Notes: a model not told the origin generated them from the sequence alone. 64,000 nucleotides of DNA from Streptomyces sp. MH60 (GCF_002939385.1 NZ_MULI01000009.1:1-64000), one strand, 5' to 3'; positions 34,062 through 44,500 are shown, counted from the stretch's first letter. Numbers and translations are program-made.

Positions 34062-35477
34062 CTAGGCACCCGGCAGGCGGAGCTCGAACAGGGCGCCGCC
34101 TGCCGGCGCGTCGTGCACCGTGAGCGTGCCGCCGTGCCGTACGGCGACGTCGCGGGCGATGGCCAGCCCGAGGCCGGCGCCGCCGTCGTCACGGCTGCGG
34201 GCGGCGTCGAGCCGTACGAAGCGCTCGAAGATCCGCTCCCGGTCGGCCGCCGGCACGCCCTCGCCGTCATCGGCCACGGCGACCACCGCCGTGGTCCCGT
34301 CCCGCCGCACGGACACCTCCACCGCCGCGCGGGCGTGCCGCTGGGCGTTGTCCAGCAGATTGGCCAGTACCCGCCCCAGCTGCCCCCGCGATCCGGCCAC
34401 CCGCACCGCGCCCTCGCCCCGCACGCTCACCCCGGTCCGGCCCTCGGCCGCCTCCCGCGCGAGCGCCGCGAGGTCGACCCGGGCCTCCGCGGGCCGCTCC
34501 CCCGCGTCCAGCCTGGCCAGCAGCAACAGGTCGGCGGCGAGGCGCTGGAGCCGTACGGTGTCCGCCACGGCGCCGTCCAGGTCCAGCAGTTCCGGATGGG
34601 CGGCGGCCACCTCCAGCTGGGTGCGCAGCGACGCGATCGGGCTACGCAGCTCGTGCGAGGCGTCCGCGACGAAGCCGCGCTGCCGCTCCACCGAGGACTC
34701 CAGCGCGGCCAGCGTCTCGTTGGTGGTCGAGGCGAGCCTGGCCACCTCGTCGTGGGTGTCCGGCACCGGGACGCGGCGGGCCAGGTCCTCGCTGGCGGTG
34801 ATCGCGGCCATCTCGCGCCGGATGCCCTCCACCGGGCGCAGCGCGCGCCGGGTGACCAGCCAGGTCACCCACGCCACGACCGCGAGCAGCAGCGGGAAGC
34901 CGATCAGCATCACGGTCAGCGCGGTGTTCACGGCGCCGTGTTCGGCGGAGAGCGGGGCACCGGCGTAGACGGTGAGCGTGCCCCGGTCGTCGGTCTTCAC
35001 CGGGACGGCCGCGAAACGGTAGTCCTCCGTGTCCCCGTCGATGGTCGCCGAGCCGTCGCTGACGGTGATCCGGCCGCCGATCTCCCCGGGGTCGAGAGAC
35101 TCGCCCGAGTCGTCATCGTCGTCGGTGTCCTGGTCCTCCCCGCCCGGGGAGGCGGCGGGCCGCGGCTTCACCGTGCCGACGCCGGTGCCGCTGATCCTTT
35201 CCAGGTCCTCGCTCGCGGCGACCAGCACACCGTCGTCGTCGACGACCTGCACCGGCCGGTCGTCCACGTCCAGCGACAGGTCCGCGTACGGCGTCCCGAC
35301 GGCCAGCTCCGTCGCCACCTCCCGCGCCGAGCGCTCCGCCTGGGTGCCCGCCTCGCCGAGCAGGTTGGAGCGCAGGGACAGCAGGACGGCGGTGCCGGCC
35401 GCGACGAGGGCGACGGCGACCACCAGGGTCGCGGCAAGCGTGGCGCGGGCCCGCACCGAGCCGAAGAGGCGGCTCAC
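34062..35477 (-). CDS. OmpR-type sensor histidine kinase with acidic extracellular loop
   Basis: A 471-residue membrane kinase. Transmembrane helices at about 13-35 and 187-209 enclose a ~150-residue extracellular domain containing an Asp/Glu cluster (residues 113-131, 'GGEDQDTDDDDDSGESLDP'). HAMP follows, then the DHp box with His275 ('FVADASHELRSP') and an ATPase domain with 'LANLLDNAQRHA', 'DDGEGVPAADRERIFERF' and 'GAGLGLAIA'. The start is GTG overlapping the regulator stop. The acidic loop suggests sensing of a divalent cation or cationic peptide, by analogy with PhoQ; this is inference. Confidence 0.92.
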   Translation of the reverse strand: MSRLFGSVRARATLAATLVVAVALVAAGTAVLLSLRSNLLGEAGTQAERSAREVATELAVGTPYADLSLDVDDRPVQVVDDDGVLVAASEDLERISGTGVGTVKPRPAASPGGEDQDTDDDDDSGESLDPGEIGGRITVSDGSATIDGDTEDYRFAAVPVKTDDRGTLTVYAGAPLSAEHGAVNTALTVMLIGFPLLLAVVAWVTWLVTRRALRPVEGIRREMAAITASEDLARRVPVPDTHDEVARLASTTNETLAALESSVERQRGFVADASHELRSPIASLRTQLEVAAAHPELLDLDGAVADTVRLQRLAADLLLLARLDAGERPAEARVDLAALAREAAEGRTGVSVRGEGAVRVAGSRGQLGRVLANLLDNAQRHARAAVEVSVRRDGTTAVVAVADDGEGVPAADRERIFERFVRLDAARSRDDGGAGLGLAIARDVAVRHGGTLTVHDAPAGGALFELRLPGA

Positions 35478-36142
35478 CGCCCGGTCTCCAGCCGGTAGCC
35501 GGCGCCGCGCACGGTCCGGATGAGCCCGGCGCGCAGCTTGCGCCGCAGCGCGCTGACGTACACCTCGACGATGTTCGGGTCGCCGTCGTAGGCGAAGTCC
35601 CAGACGTGCTCCAGGATCTCCGCCTTGGACACCACCTCCCCGGCCCGCATCACGAACTGCTCCAGGACGGCGAACTCCTTGGCGGTGAGGGTGGCCTCGT
35701 CCTCGCCGAGGAAGACCCGGCGGGCGGCGGTGTCGACCCTGAGGTCGCCGTGGACGTGCACGGGAGAGGCGCCGGCGCCCTGTCCCCGGCGCCGCAGCAG
35801 GGCCTTCACGCGGGCGACCAGGACGACGTACGAGAAGGGCTTGGTGAGGTAGTCGTCCGCACCGGTGTCCAGTCCCTCGGCCTCGTCGTACTCGCCGTCC
35901 TTGGCGGTGAGCATCAGGATCGGCACGTCGTGCCCGGCGGCGCGCAGGGCGGCGCAGACCCGGTAGCCGTTGAGGCCGGGCAGCATGATGTCGAGGATGA
36001 CGAGGTCGTACACGCCCTCGCCCGCCCTGTGCAGTCCCTCCAGGCCGTCGTGGACGACGTCCACGGCGTATCCCTCCGCGGTGAGGCCCTTGGCGAGCGA
36101 CACGGCGAGGCGCTTCTCGTCCTCCACGATCAACAGGCGCAT
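35474..36142 (-). CDS. OmpR-family response regulator
   Basis: A 222-residue regulator: receiver with 'VEDEKRL', phosphoacceptor Asp51 ('LVILDIMLPG') and 'KPFSY', then a winged helix with 'LTAKEFAVLEQFVMRAGEVVSKAEILEHVWDF' and 'VEVYVSALRRKL'. ATG 36142 lacks a ribosome site, so the mRNA is probably leaderless. It is coupled to its kinase and divergent from a PepSY gene; repeats in the shared promoter are candidate binding sites. Confidence 0.93.
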   Translation of the reverse strand: MRLLIVEDEKRLAVSLAKGLTAEGYAVDVVHDGLEGLHRAGEGVYDLVILDIMLPGLNGYRVCAALRAAGHDVPILMLTAKDGEYDEAEGLDTGADDYLTKPFSYVVLVARVKALLRRRGQGAGASPVHVHGDLRVDTAARRVFLGEDEATLTAKEFAVLEQFVMRAGEVVSKAEILEHVWDFAYDGDPNIVEVYVSALRRKLRAGLIRTVRGAGYRLETGR

Positions 36143-36165
36143 GCGTAAAGAGTGGCAAAGGCGAG

Positions 36166-36202
36166 CTGAAGATCCCTTCAGGCGGCTTCAGCCTGGCCTC
36201 AG
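36166..36202. promoter_or_regulatory. CTTCAG repeats between response regulator and PepSY genes
   Basis: CTGAAG-N4-CTTCAG (36166-36181) is followed by further copies CTTCAG (36186-36191) and CCTCAG (36197-36202), spaced 10-11 bases. Direct repeats about one helical turn apart are typical sites for OmpR/PhoP-type regulators, here placed to control both divergent genes. Confidence 0.6.
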
Positions 36203-36266
36203 CGTCGGTCCGCGACAGTGAAGTCACCGAAAACCGCTGGACTGTGGACGACTCGGAGGAAACCTG

Positions 36267-37010
36267 ATGAAGCGCAACATCGTGATCGCCGTCGTCACCG
36301 CCGCCGCACTGGTCGGGGGCGGTACGGCGACGGCCCTGGCGACGACGGGGGACGACGACCGGGGCACGGCGCCCCGCGCGGACGTGAGCGTGTCGGACGA
36401 CGGCGGCGTACGGGACGAGGCCGACGACCGGGACGACGCCCCCGACGGCGACTCCGGAGCCGCCTCCGCGAAGGTGACGGCGGCCGACGCCGTCGCCTCC
36501 GCCCTCGCGGACACCCCGGGCACCGCCGTCTCCGCCGAACTGGACGACGAGGACGACGACGGGGACGACTCCGGGGACGACGGCGACGACCGCCGGGAGC
36601 GCGCGGCCTGGGAGGTCGACGTCCTCTCCGGCGACGGCACCTGGCACAGCGTCCGGGTCGACCCGGCCACCGGCAAGGTGCTGGGCTCGGAGCGGGACGA
36701 CGACGAGGACGACACCGCCGAGGTGCGCACGGCCCTCAAGGGGACCTCCGTCGACGCCGCCGAGGCGGCGAAGGCGGCGGCGGGCCACGGCACCGTCACC
36801 TCCGTCGAGCTGGACGAGGACGGCTACCACGGCGACGGCAAGCCCGCCTGGGAGGTCGAGACGCACACCTCCGGCAAGGGCGGGCAGGACTGGCGGGTCG
36901 ACCCGAAGACCGGCAAGGTCACGGCCGACCGCTCGCACGACTCGGACGACGCCGACGACTCGCACGACTCCCACGACTCGGACGACGCGCACGACTCCGA
37001 CGACGACTGA
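36267..37010 (+). CDS. Secreted PepSY-domain protein with acidic, His/Asp/Ser-rich tail
   Basis: A 247-residue exported protein: signal peptide 1-25 (ending ATALA), an Asp-rich linker, then two PepSY-like repeats at about 68-140 and 151-222, each ending with 'WxVDVL...GTWHSVRVDPATGKVLG' or 'WEVETH...DWRVDPKTGKVTA'. The end (221-247) is a run of Asp, Ser and His. Acidic/His tails commonly bind divalent metals. GGAGGAA precedes ATG 36267. It is divergent from the two-component system, the arrangement of a regulated target or sensing accessory. Its last 92 bases overlap the convergent MFS gene. Confidence 0.87.
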   Translation: MKRNIVIAVVTAAALVGGGTATALATTGDDDRGTAPRADVSVSDDGGVRDEADDRDDAPDGDSGAASAKVTAADAVASALADTPGTAVSAELDDEDDDGDDSGDDGDDRRERAAWEVDVLSGDGTWHSVRVDPATGKVLGSERDDDEDDTAEVRTALKGTSVDAAEAAKAAAGHGTVTSVELDEDGYHGDGKPAWEVETHTSGKGGQDWRVDPKTGKVTADRSHDSDDADDSHDSHDSDDAHDSDDD

Positions 37011-38238
37011 TCGGCCCCGCCCACCGGGCGGAACCACCGCGGCGGTGCCCCGGCACCAGGGCCGCCGCCGCGGCGACCGCGCCGGACACCGCGAAGCACA
37101 CCGGCAGCGGCAGCCGTTCCACCAGCAGACCCACCGCGGCGGCGCCGACCGACATCCCGGCGTTCACGGCGGTGTTGCACCAGGCGCCCGCCCGGACCCG
37201 GAACCCGGGTGCCGCGCTCTCGTCGGCGATCAGGTACGCCGTGGTCAGCGCCGGGGCCACGAACAGCCCCGCGCACATGACGGCCGGGACCAGCGTGCCG
37301 AGTCCGGGCGCGAGGCCCGCGGCGGCGAGGCAGAGGCCGACACCGGCCGCGAAGAACGGGAGCCGCGCCCGGGTGGGCGAACCCCAGGCGACGGCGCCGT
37401 TGACGAGACCGCCGACCGCGCTGCCCACCGACAGCGCCGCGAGCACCCAGGCGACCGCGCCGTCCCCGAGGCCGTGCTCCCCCGCGAAGGCCACGACGAG
37501 AAGGTCGACGGCGCTCACCGAGACACCGACGGCCGCCGCGACGACGACGGGCTGCACCAGGGCCCGGACCTGTCCGGTGGCGTCGGCCCCGGGTGCGGGG
37601 CCGGTGTTCTCCTCCCGCCCCGCCGGACGCGGCACGGCGGTCGCCGGTGAGGTGACGAAGGCGAGGGTGCCGACCGCCACCAGCACCGCGCTGAGCAGGA
37701 CGCCGACCACCGGTGGGGCGACGGCGACGATGCCGCCGACCAGGAGCGGGCCGGAGACGAAGAGCAGTTCCTCGGCGACGCCGTCCAGGCTGTAGGCGCG
37801 CTGCACCAGGGCCCGGTCGGACAGCAGTTGGGCCCATACCGCGCGCATCGTGGGACCGAGCGGGGGCGTGCAGGCGCCCGCGAACGCGGCGGTCACCGCG
37901 AGGACGGCCTCGGAGGTGCCCGGACGCCGGCAGACCGCCGCCAGCACACAGAGCAGGACGGCGTAGAGCAGGGCCATGGGCAGCAGGGCCCGGCGCGGAC
38001 CGTGCCGGTCGACGAGGGAGGCACGGTAGGGGGACAGGAAGACGCTCGTGGCACCGAAGAGCGCCATGACCAGCCCGGCCACGGCGTACGACCCGGTGGA
38101 CCGGGTCAGGGAGAGCATCAGGGCCAGGGAGACCGTGCCGTACGACAGCCGCCCGACGAGGGCGGCCGCGAAGGTGCGGCGGGCATGGGGGACGCGGAGT
38201 ACGGCGGCGTACGAGGGCCGCGAAAGGGGCGTGGACAC
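36919..38238 (-). CDS. MFS transporter
   Basis: A 439-residue membrane protein with 12 predicted helices and the loop motif 'SPYRASLVDRHGPRRALLP' between helices 2 and 3, typical of major facilitator exporters. 'AFAGACTPPLGPTMRAVWAQLL' is helix 4-5. No substrate can be assigned. The GTG start has a distant AGGA. The last ~30 codons ('RRRSRARRPSRGSRASRRRR') are antisense to the Asp/Ser/His tail of the PepSY protein and are probably only a run-on to the next stop; the conserved protein effectively ends near 'GHRRGG'. Confidence 0.85.
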   Translation of the reverse strand: MSTPLSRPSYAAVLRVPHARRTFAAALVGRLSYGTVSLALMLSLTRSTGSYAVAGLVMALFGATSVFLSPYRASLVDRHGPRRALLPMALLYAVLLCVLAAVCRRPGTSEAVLAVTAAFAGACTPPLGPTMRAVWAQLLSDRALVQRAYSLDGVAEELLFVSGPLLVGGIVAVAPPVVGVLLSAVLVAVGTLAFVTSPATAVPRPAGREENTGPAPGADATGQVRALVQPVVVAAAVGVSVSAVDLLVVAFAGEHGLGDGAVAWVLAALSVGSAVGGLVNGAVAWGSPTRARLPFFAAGVGLCLAAAGLAPGLGTLVPAVMCAGLFVAPALTTAYLIADESAAPGFRVRAGAWCNTAVNAGMSVGAAAVGLLVERLPLPVCFAVSGAVAAAAALVPGHRRGGSARWAGPISRRRSRARRPSRGSRASRRRRPSRASGRP

Positions 38239-38354
38239 GCGAAGGGTTCCTCAGCAGGAAGGTGACCGGGGGACGCCGATGCGCGCGACGGCCGGATGCG
38301 GCGGTCGCGTGCGGGGCGGGCCCTATGCCAAGAGGAGGAACACGCGGGGGATTC

Positions 38355-38425
38355 TAGCCCGTCCGGCGTTTGAGGACGGGGCCGTTCGGGCCGAAAAAAG
38401 GGGGGGTTGGGGGCGCAGCCCCCAG
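38355..38425. repeat. Streptomyces-type dispersed intergenic repeat
   Basis: The sequence beginning TAGCCCGTCCGGCGTTTGAG and ending GGGGGCGCAGCCCCCAG matches, from memory, a repeat found in many Streptomyces intergenic regions, usually downstream of genes. Here it follows meaB. Confidence 0.65.
38394..38424 (-). terminator. Probable meaB terminator within the dispersed repeat
   Basis: On the minus strand, TGGGGGC-TGC-GCCCCCA forms a 7-bp stem; after a C-rich stretch there is a run of six T (38399-38394). It is 70 bases after the meaB stop. Confidence 0.6.
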
Positions 38426-38493
38426 GGACGGGAAGGGAAGGGGCGGCGGGGGCGAAAGAGGCTGCACGCCGGAAAGCCGCCCCCCGCGCCCAC

Positions 38494-39450
38494 TCAGCCC
38501 TCCGTCAGCCCCGCCACCAACTCGTCCGCCGCCCGGTACGGGTCCAGCTCCCCGGCGACGATGCGCTCCGCCAGGGCGCCCAGCCGCCGGTCGCCGTGCA
38601 GGTCGCCGATGCGTTCGCGCAGGGTCGTGACGGCGATCGTCTCGACCTCGCGGGCGGCGCGGACGCGACGGCGTTCGCCGAGGACGTCCCGCTCCTCCAT
38701 CCACGCGCGGTGCTTCTCCAACGCCTCGACGACCTCGTCGACGCCCTCGCCGCGGGCGGCGACCGTCTTGACGATGGGCGGGCGCCAGTCTCCGGCGGCG
38801 CGTGCCTCGCCGAGACCCAGCATGTGGTTCAGCTCGCGGGCGGTCGCGTCGGCGCCGTCGCGGTCGGCCTTGTTGACGACGTAGACGTCGCCGATCTCCA
38901 GGATTCCGGCCTTGGCCGCCTGGATGCCGTCGCCCATGCCGGGGGCGAGCAGGACGACGGAGGTGTCGGCCTGGGAGGCGATCTCGACCTCCGACTGGCC
39001 GACGCCCACCGTCTCGACCAGGATCACGTCGCAGCCGGCCGCGTCCAGCACGCGGATGGCCTGCGGCGCGGCCCAGGCGAGGCCGCCGAGGTGACCGCGG
39101 GTCGCCATCGAGCGGATGTAGACGCCCGGGTCGGAGGCGTGCTCCGACATCCGCACCCGGTCGCCGAGCAGGGCACCGCCGGAGAAGGGGGAGGACGGGT
39201 CGACGGCGAGCACGGCGACCCGCTTGCCCTGCTTGCGGTACGCCGTCACCAGCGCCGAGGTGGACGTCGACTTGCCGACGCCCGGGGAGCCGGTCAGACC
39301 GACCACGTAGGCGTTGCCCGTGAGCGGCGCGAGCGCCTCCATGACCTCCCTGAGCTGCGGGGACGCCCCCTCCACCAGGGAGATCAGCCGGGCCACGGCC
39401 CGCGGCCGGCCTTCTCGGGCCTGGGCCACCAGTGAGGAGACGTCCTGCAT
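38494..39450 (-). CDS. meaB: Methylmalonyl-CoA mutase-associated GTPase MeaB
   Basis: A 318-residue G3E-type GTPase chaperone that gates cobalamin loading and protects B12-dependent acyl-CoA mutases. P-loop GSPGVGKS at 54-61, 'VLAVDPSSPFSGGALLGDRVRM' (switch region) and 'NKADRDGA' (guanine recognition) are present. I place the start at ATG 39450 rather than GTG 39453 because GGAG lies 5 bases before the ATG. It follows the thiolase gene by 43 bases on the same strand. The presence of isobutyryl-CoA mutase in this window means ICM or MCM could be its client. Confidence 0.94.
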   Translation of the reverse strand: MQDVSSLVAQAREGRPRAVARLISLVEGASPQLREVMEALAPLTGNAYVVGLTGSPGVGKSTSTSALVTAYRKQGKRVAVLAVDPSSPFSGGALLGDRVRMSEHASDPGVYIRSMATRGHLGGLAWAAPQAIRVLDAAGCDVILVETVGVGQSEVEIASQADTSVVLLAPGMGDGIQAAKAGILEIGDVYVVNKADRDGADATARELNHMLGLGEARAAGDWRPPIVKTVAARGEGVDEVVEALEKHRAWMEERDVLGERRRVRAAREVETIAVTTLRERIGDLHGDRRLGALAERIVAGELDPYRAADELVAGLTEG

Positions 39451-39493
39451 CACAGCTCCGTTCAGCTCCGTTCGGAAGGTCGTGGCCGCGGGG

Positions 39494-40699
39494 TCAGGCC
39501 CCGGGCACCCGCACGATCAGCGCGTCGCCCTGACCGCCGCCGCCGCACAGCGCCGCCGCGCCGATCCCGCCGCCGCGCCGCTTCAGTTCCAGGGCGAGGT
39601 GCAGCACCAGCCGGGCGCCGGACATGCCGATCGGGTGCCCCAGGGCGATGGCACCACCGTTGACGTTCACCTTTTCGGTGGACACGCCGAGGTCCTTCAT
39701 TGACTGGACGGCGACGGCCGCGAAGGCCTCGTTGATCTCGATGAGGTCCAGGTCGCCGACCTCCAGGCCCTCCTTCTTCAGGGCGTGCCGGATGGCGTTC
39801 GACGGCTGCGACTGCAAAGAGTTGTCCGGGCCCGCGACATTGCCGTGGGCGCCGATCTCCGCGATCCACTCCAGGCCCAGCTCCTCGGCCTTGGCCCTGC
39901 TCATCACGACCACGGCCGCCGCGCCGTCGGAGATCTGCGAGGAGGAGCCGGCGGTGATGGTGCCGTCCTTGGCGAAGGCCGGACGGAGCCTGCCGAGCGA
40001 CTCGGCGGTGGTGTCGCCGCGGATGCCCTCGTCCCTGCCGAACAGCACCGGGTCGCCCTTGCGCTGCGGGATCTCGACCGGGGTGATCTCGGCGTCGAAG
40101 ACGCCGTTCTTCTGGGCGGCGGCGGCGCGCTGGTGGGACAGGGCGGCGATCTCGTCCTGGGCGGCGCGCTCGATGCCGAGCCGGGTGTTGTGCTTCTCCG
40201 TGGACTCGCCCATGGCGATGTTCTCGAAGGAGTCGGTCAGACCGTCGTGGGCCATGGCGTCGATCATCTGGACCGCGCCGTACTTGTAGCCCTCGCGGGA
40301 CTTGGGCAGCAGGTGCGGGGCGTTGGTCATGGACTCCTGGCCGCCGGCGACGATCACGTCGAATTCACCCGCGCGAATGAGCTGGTCGGCGAGTGCGATG
40401 GCGTCGAGGCCGGAGAGGCAGACCTTGTTGACCGTGAGCGCCGGGACGCTCATGGGGATGCCGGCCTTGACGGCGGCCTGGCGGGCGGGGATCTGCCCGG
40501 CGCCGGCCTGGAGCACCTGCCCCATGATCACGTACTGGACCTGGTCGCCGCCGATCCCCGCGCGGTCGAGGGCGGCCTTGATCGCGAATCCGCCGAGGTC
40601 GGCCCCGGAGAAGGACTTCAGGGAGCCGAGCAGCCGCCCCATCGGGGTGCGGGCACCCGCGACGATGACGGAAGTCGTGCCGTTCGATGCAGAAGACAT
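39494..40699 (-). CDS. Acetyl-CoA C-acetyltransferase (thiolase)
   Basis: A 401-residue biosynthetic-type thiolase forming or cleaving acetoacetyl-CoA. Catalytic Cys94 lies in '[16 protein letters not shown]', His in '[18 protein letters not shown]', and the second Cys in '[15 protein letters not shown]'. ATG 40699 is preceded by AGGGGA. It is divergent from the epimerase gene and upstream of meaB, a grouping that points to short-chain acyl-CoA metabolism and polyketide precursor supply. Confidence 0.94.
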   Translation of the reverse strand: MSSASNGTTSVIVAGARTPMGRLLGSLKSFSGADLGGFAIKAALDRAGIGGDQVQYVIMGQVLQAGAGQIPARQAAVKAGIPMSVPALTVNKVCLSGLDAIALADQLIRAGEFDVIVAGGQESMTNAPHLLPKSREGYKYGAVQMIDAMAHDGLTDSFENIAMGESTEKHNTRLGIERAAQDEIAALSHQRAAAAQKNGVFDAEITPVEIPQRKGDPVLFGRDEGIRGDTTAESLGRLRPAFAKDGTITAGSSSQISDGAAAVVVMSRAKAEELGLEWIAEIGAHGNVAGPDNSLQSQPSNAIRHALKKEGLEVGDLDLIEINEAFAAVAVQSMKDLGVSTEKVNVNGGAIALGHPIGMSGARLVLHLALELKRRGGGIGAAALCGGGGQGDALIVRVPGA

Positions 40700-40848
40700 G
40701 GGCTGCGATCCCCTTTTCCGGCCCGCACAGGCCGAGGAGTGAACGAGGGTTTACTCGAATGTACTGAGCGGTATCCCGCCCGTCACCGGGCTGTCGGTGT
40801 GATCGCGCGCACGTTGCGTAACCACCTCCGGAGCGCTGCACTGAAATC

Positions 40849-41289
40849 ATGCTGACGCGAATCGACCACATCGGAATCGCCTGCCACGACCTCGACGCGA
40901 CCGTCGAGTTCTACCGTGCCACCTACGGCTTCGAGGTGTTCCACACCGAGGTCAACGACGAACAGGGGGTGCGCGAGGCCATGCTCAAGATCAACGATAC
41001 GTCGGACGGGGGCGCCTCGTACCTCCAGCTCCTGGAGCCCACCCGCGAGGACTCCGCGGTCGGCAAGTGGCTCGCCAAGAACGGCGAGGGCGTCCACCAC
41101 ATCGCCTTCGGTACGGCGGACGTGGACGCGGACGCCGCGGACATCCGGGGCAAGGGCGTACGCGTGCTGTACGACGAGCCCCGGCGCGGAAGCATGGGGT
41201 CGCGGATCACCTTCCTGCACCCCAAGGACTGCCATGGCGTTCTGACAGAACTGGTCACATCGGCGGCCGTTGAGTCACCTGAGCACTGA
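40849..41289 (+). CDS. mce: Methylmalonyl-CoA epimerase
   Basis: A 146-residue glyoxalase-fold enzyme that interconverts (2R)- and (2S)-methylmalonyl-CoA. Metal ligands fit the family: His7 ('RIDHIGIA'), a Gln in 'SYLQLLEP', His in 'GVHHIAFG' and Glu near the end ('HGVLTELV'). It begins at ATG 40849, 149 bases from the divergent thiolase start. It complements MeaB and B12-dependent mutases. Confidence 0.95.
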   Translation: MLTRIDHIGIACHDLDATVEFYRATYGFEVFHTEVNDEQGVREAMLKINDTSDGGASYLQLLEPTREDSAVGKWLAKNGEGVHHIAFGTADVDADAADIRGKGVRVLYDEPRRGSMGSRITFLHPKDCHGVLTELVTSAAVESPEH

Positions 41290-41523
41290 CCCTCGTACAT
41301 AGGGGCCGGTAGGGTTGGGTGCGGTCGCCGCTCAGTCCAGGGTGACCCGGTCCTGTCATCGTGCGACGACGGGACCGCCGGGGTCGTGTTTCGGGGGGTC
41401 GGCGACGGGGCAGCAGCACATGCTCCGCCGTTGATCTGACACCATTCCCCGGGGGCCCCGTCCGGCGGACGGACGGAGCCCGTTCGGGAAGATTTGCGAC
41501 CAGGGGACGGATGGGACCGCGCA

Positions 41524-44500
41524 GTGCGGGGCTACGAGAGCCAGGAGCGAGAGCCGGCGGCTGACGTCGACCACCTCTCTCGGTTCGAGGCCGAGATGAA
41601 GCGGCTGAAGACCGAGCGGGAAAAGGCGATCCAGCACGCCGAGGACCTCGGCTACCAGGTCGAGGTGCTGCGCGCCAAGCTGCACGAGGCGCGGCGCACC
41701 ATCATGTCCCGGCCCGCCTTCGACGGCGGCGACATCGGGTACCAGGCCGAGCAGTTGCTGCGCAACGCGCAGACGCAGGCCGACCAGCTGCGCGCCGACG
41801 CGGAGCGGGAGCTGAGCCAGGCGCGGGCGCAGACCCAGCGGATCCTCCAGGAGCACGCCGAGCAGGCCGCCCGGCTCCAGGCGGAGCTGCACCAGGAGGC
41901 GGTGACCCGCCGCCAGCAGCTGGACCAGGAGCTGGCCGAGCGCCGGCAGACCGTCGAGTCGCACGTCAACGAGAACGTGGCCTGGGCCGAGCAGCTGCGC
42001 GCCCGTACCGAGCAGCAGGCCCGGCGCCTGCTCGACGAGTCCCGTGCCGAGGCCGAGCAGGCGATGGCCGCGGCCCGCGCGGAGGCGGAGCGGCTGACCG
42101 CCGAGGCCCGTCAGCGGCTGCGCAGCGACGCGGAGAGCGCGCGTGCCGAGGCCGAGCAGATCCTGCGCCGGGCCCGTACCGACGCCGAGCGGCTGCTGAA
42201 CGCCGCCTCCACGCAGGCGCAGGAGGCCACCGAGCACGCCGAGCAGCTGCGCAGCTCCACCGCCAGCGAGTCGGAGTCCACCCGCCGCGAGGTCCAGGAG
42301 CTGAGCCGGGCCGCCGAGCAGCGCATGTCGCAGGCCGAGGAGGCGCTGCGCAAGGCGCAGGCCGAGGCCGAGAAGGTGGTCGCCGAGGCCGAGGAGGCCG
42401 CGGCCAAGGCGCTGTCGAGCGCCGAGGCCACCAACGAGCAGCGCACCCGTACCGCCAAGGAGCAGGTCGCCCGGCTGGTCGGCGAGGCCACCAAGGACGC
42501 GGAGAGCACCAGGTCCGAGGCCGAGCAGGTGGTCGCGGACGCCCGTGCCGAGGCCGAGCGGATCGTCGCCGAGGCGGCCGAGAAGGCCCGCACGATCACC
42601 GCCGAGGAGTCGGCCACCCAGCTGTCCAAGGCGGCCAAGACCGCCGAGGACGTGCTGAACAAGGCGTCCGAGGACGCCAAGCGCACCACGAAGGCCGCCA
42701 CCGAGGAGGCCGAGCGGATCCGCACCGAGGCCGAGGCCGAGGCGGACCGGCTGCGCGCCGAGGCGCACGACATCGCCGAGCAGCTCAAGGGTGCGGCGAA
42801 GGACGACACCAAGGAGTACCGCGCCAAGACCGTCGAGCTGCAGGAGGAGGCGCGCCGGCTGCGCGGCGAGGCCGAGCAGCTGCGGGCGGACGCGGTCGCC
42901 GAGGGCGAGAAGATCCGCGCCGAGGCCCGCAAGGAGGCCGTGGCGCAGATCGAGGAGGCGGCGAAGACCGCCGAGGAGCTGCTCGCCAAGGCCAAGGCGG
43001 ACGCGGACGAGCTGCGGCAGTCCGCGACGGCGGACAGCGAGAAGGTCCGCACCGAGGCCATCGAGCGGGCGACGACCCTGCGCCGGCAGGCCGAGGAGAC
43101 CCTGGAGCGCACCCGCGCGGAGGCCGAGCGGCACCGCGCGGAGGCCGCCGAGCGGGTGGCGGAGCTCCAAGCGGAGGCCGAGCGGGCCGCCCGCGAGCTG
43201 CGCGAGGAGACCGAGCGCGCCGTCGAGGCCCGGCAGGCGGAGGCCGCCGAGGAGCTGACGCGGCTGCACACCGAGGCCGAGGAGCGCCGCACCGCCGCCG
43301 AGGAGGCGCTGAGCGAGGCCCGCGAGGAGGGCGAGCGGATCCGCCGCGAGGCCGCCGAGGAGAGCGAGCGGCTGCGCACCGAGGCCGCGGAGCGCATCCG
43401 TACGCTCCAGCAGCAGGCCGAGACGGAGGCCGAGCGGCTGCGCACCGAGGCCGCCGCGGACGCGTCCGCCTCCCGCGCGGAGGGCGAGGCCGTCGCCGTA
43501 CGGCTGCGCACCGAGGCCGCGAGCGAGGCGGAGCGGCTGAAGTCGGAGGCGCAGGAGAGCGCCGACCGGGTGCGGGCGGAGGCGCAGACCGCCGCCGAGC
43601 GCATCGCGGCCGAGGCGTCGGAGGCGCTGGCCGCCGCCCAGGAGGAGGCCGCCCGGCGCCGCCGCGAGGCGGAGGAACTGCTCGGGTCCGCCCGGCAGGA
43701 GGCCGACCAGGAGCGCGAGCGGGCCCGCGAGCAGAGCGAGGAGCTGCTGGCCTCGGCGCGCAACCGCGTGGAGGAGGCCCAGGCCGAGGCGGTCCGGCTG
43801 GTCGAGGAGGCCGACCGGCGCGCCACCGAGATGGTGTCGGCCGCCGAGCAGCACGCGACGCAGGTGCGCGAGTCGGTCGCCGGGCTGCACGAGCAGGCCC
43901 AGGAGGAGATCACCGGGCTGCGCAGCGCCGCCGAGCACGCCGCCGAGCGCACCCGGCACGAGGCCCAGGAGGAGGCGGACCGGGTCCGCGCCGACGCCTA
44001 CGCCGAGCGCGAGCGGGCCAGCGAGGACGCCGGACGGCTCAGGCGCGAGGCGCAGGAGGAGACCGAGGCCGCCAAGACGCTGGCCGAGCGGACCGTGTCC
44101 GAGGCCATCACGGAGGCCGACCGGATCCGCGCGGACGTCTCCGAGCACGCCCAGCGGGTGCGCACCGAGGCCTCCGACGCCATCGCCGAGGCCGAGCAGT
44201 CCGCGTCCCGCACCCGGGCGGACGCCCGCGAGGACGCCAACCGCATCCGGTCCGACGCGGCGACGCAGGCGGACACCCTGATCACCGAGGCGCGTTCCGA
44301 GGCGGAGCGGCTCACCACCGAGACGGCGGCCGAGACCGACCGGATCCGGACCCAGACGCTCGCGGAGGCGGAGCGCGTCACCGTCGAGGCGGCGAGCGAG
44401 GCCGAGCGGGTCAGGACCGAGGCGGCCACCGAGGCGGAGCGGCTGCGCACCGAGACGATCGCCGAGGCCGAGCGGGTACGGGGCGAGGCGAGCGCCCGGG

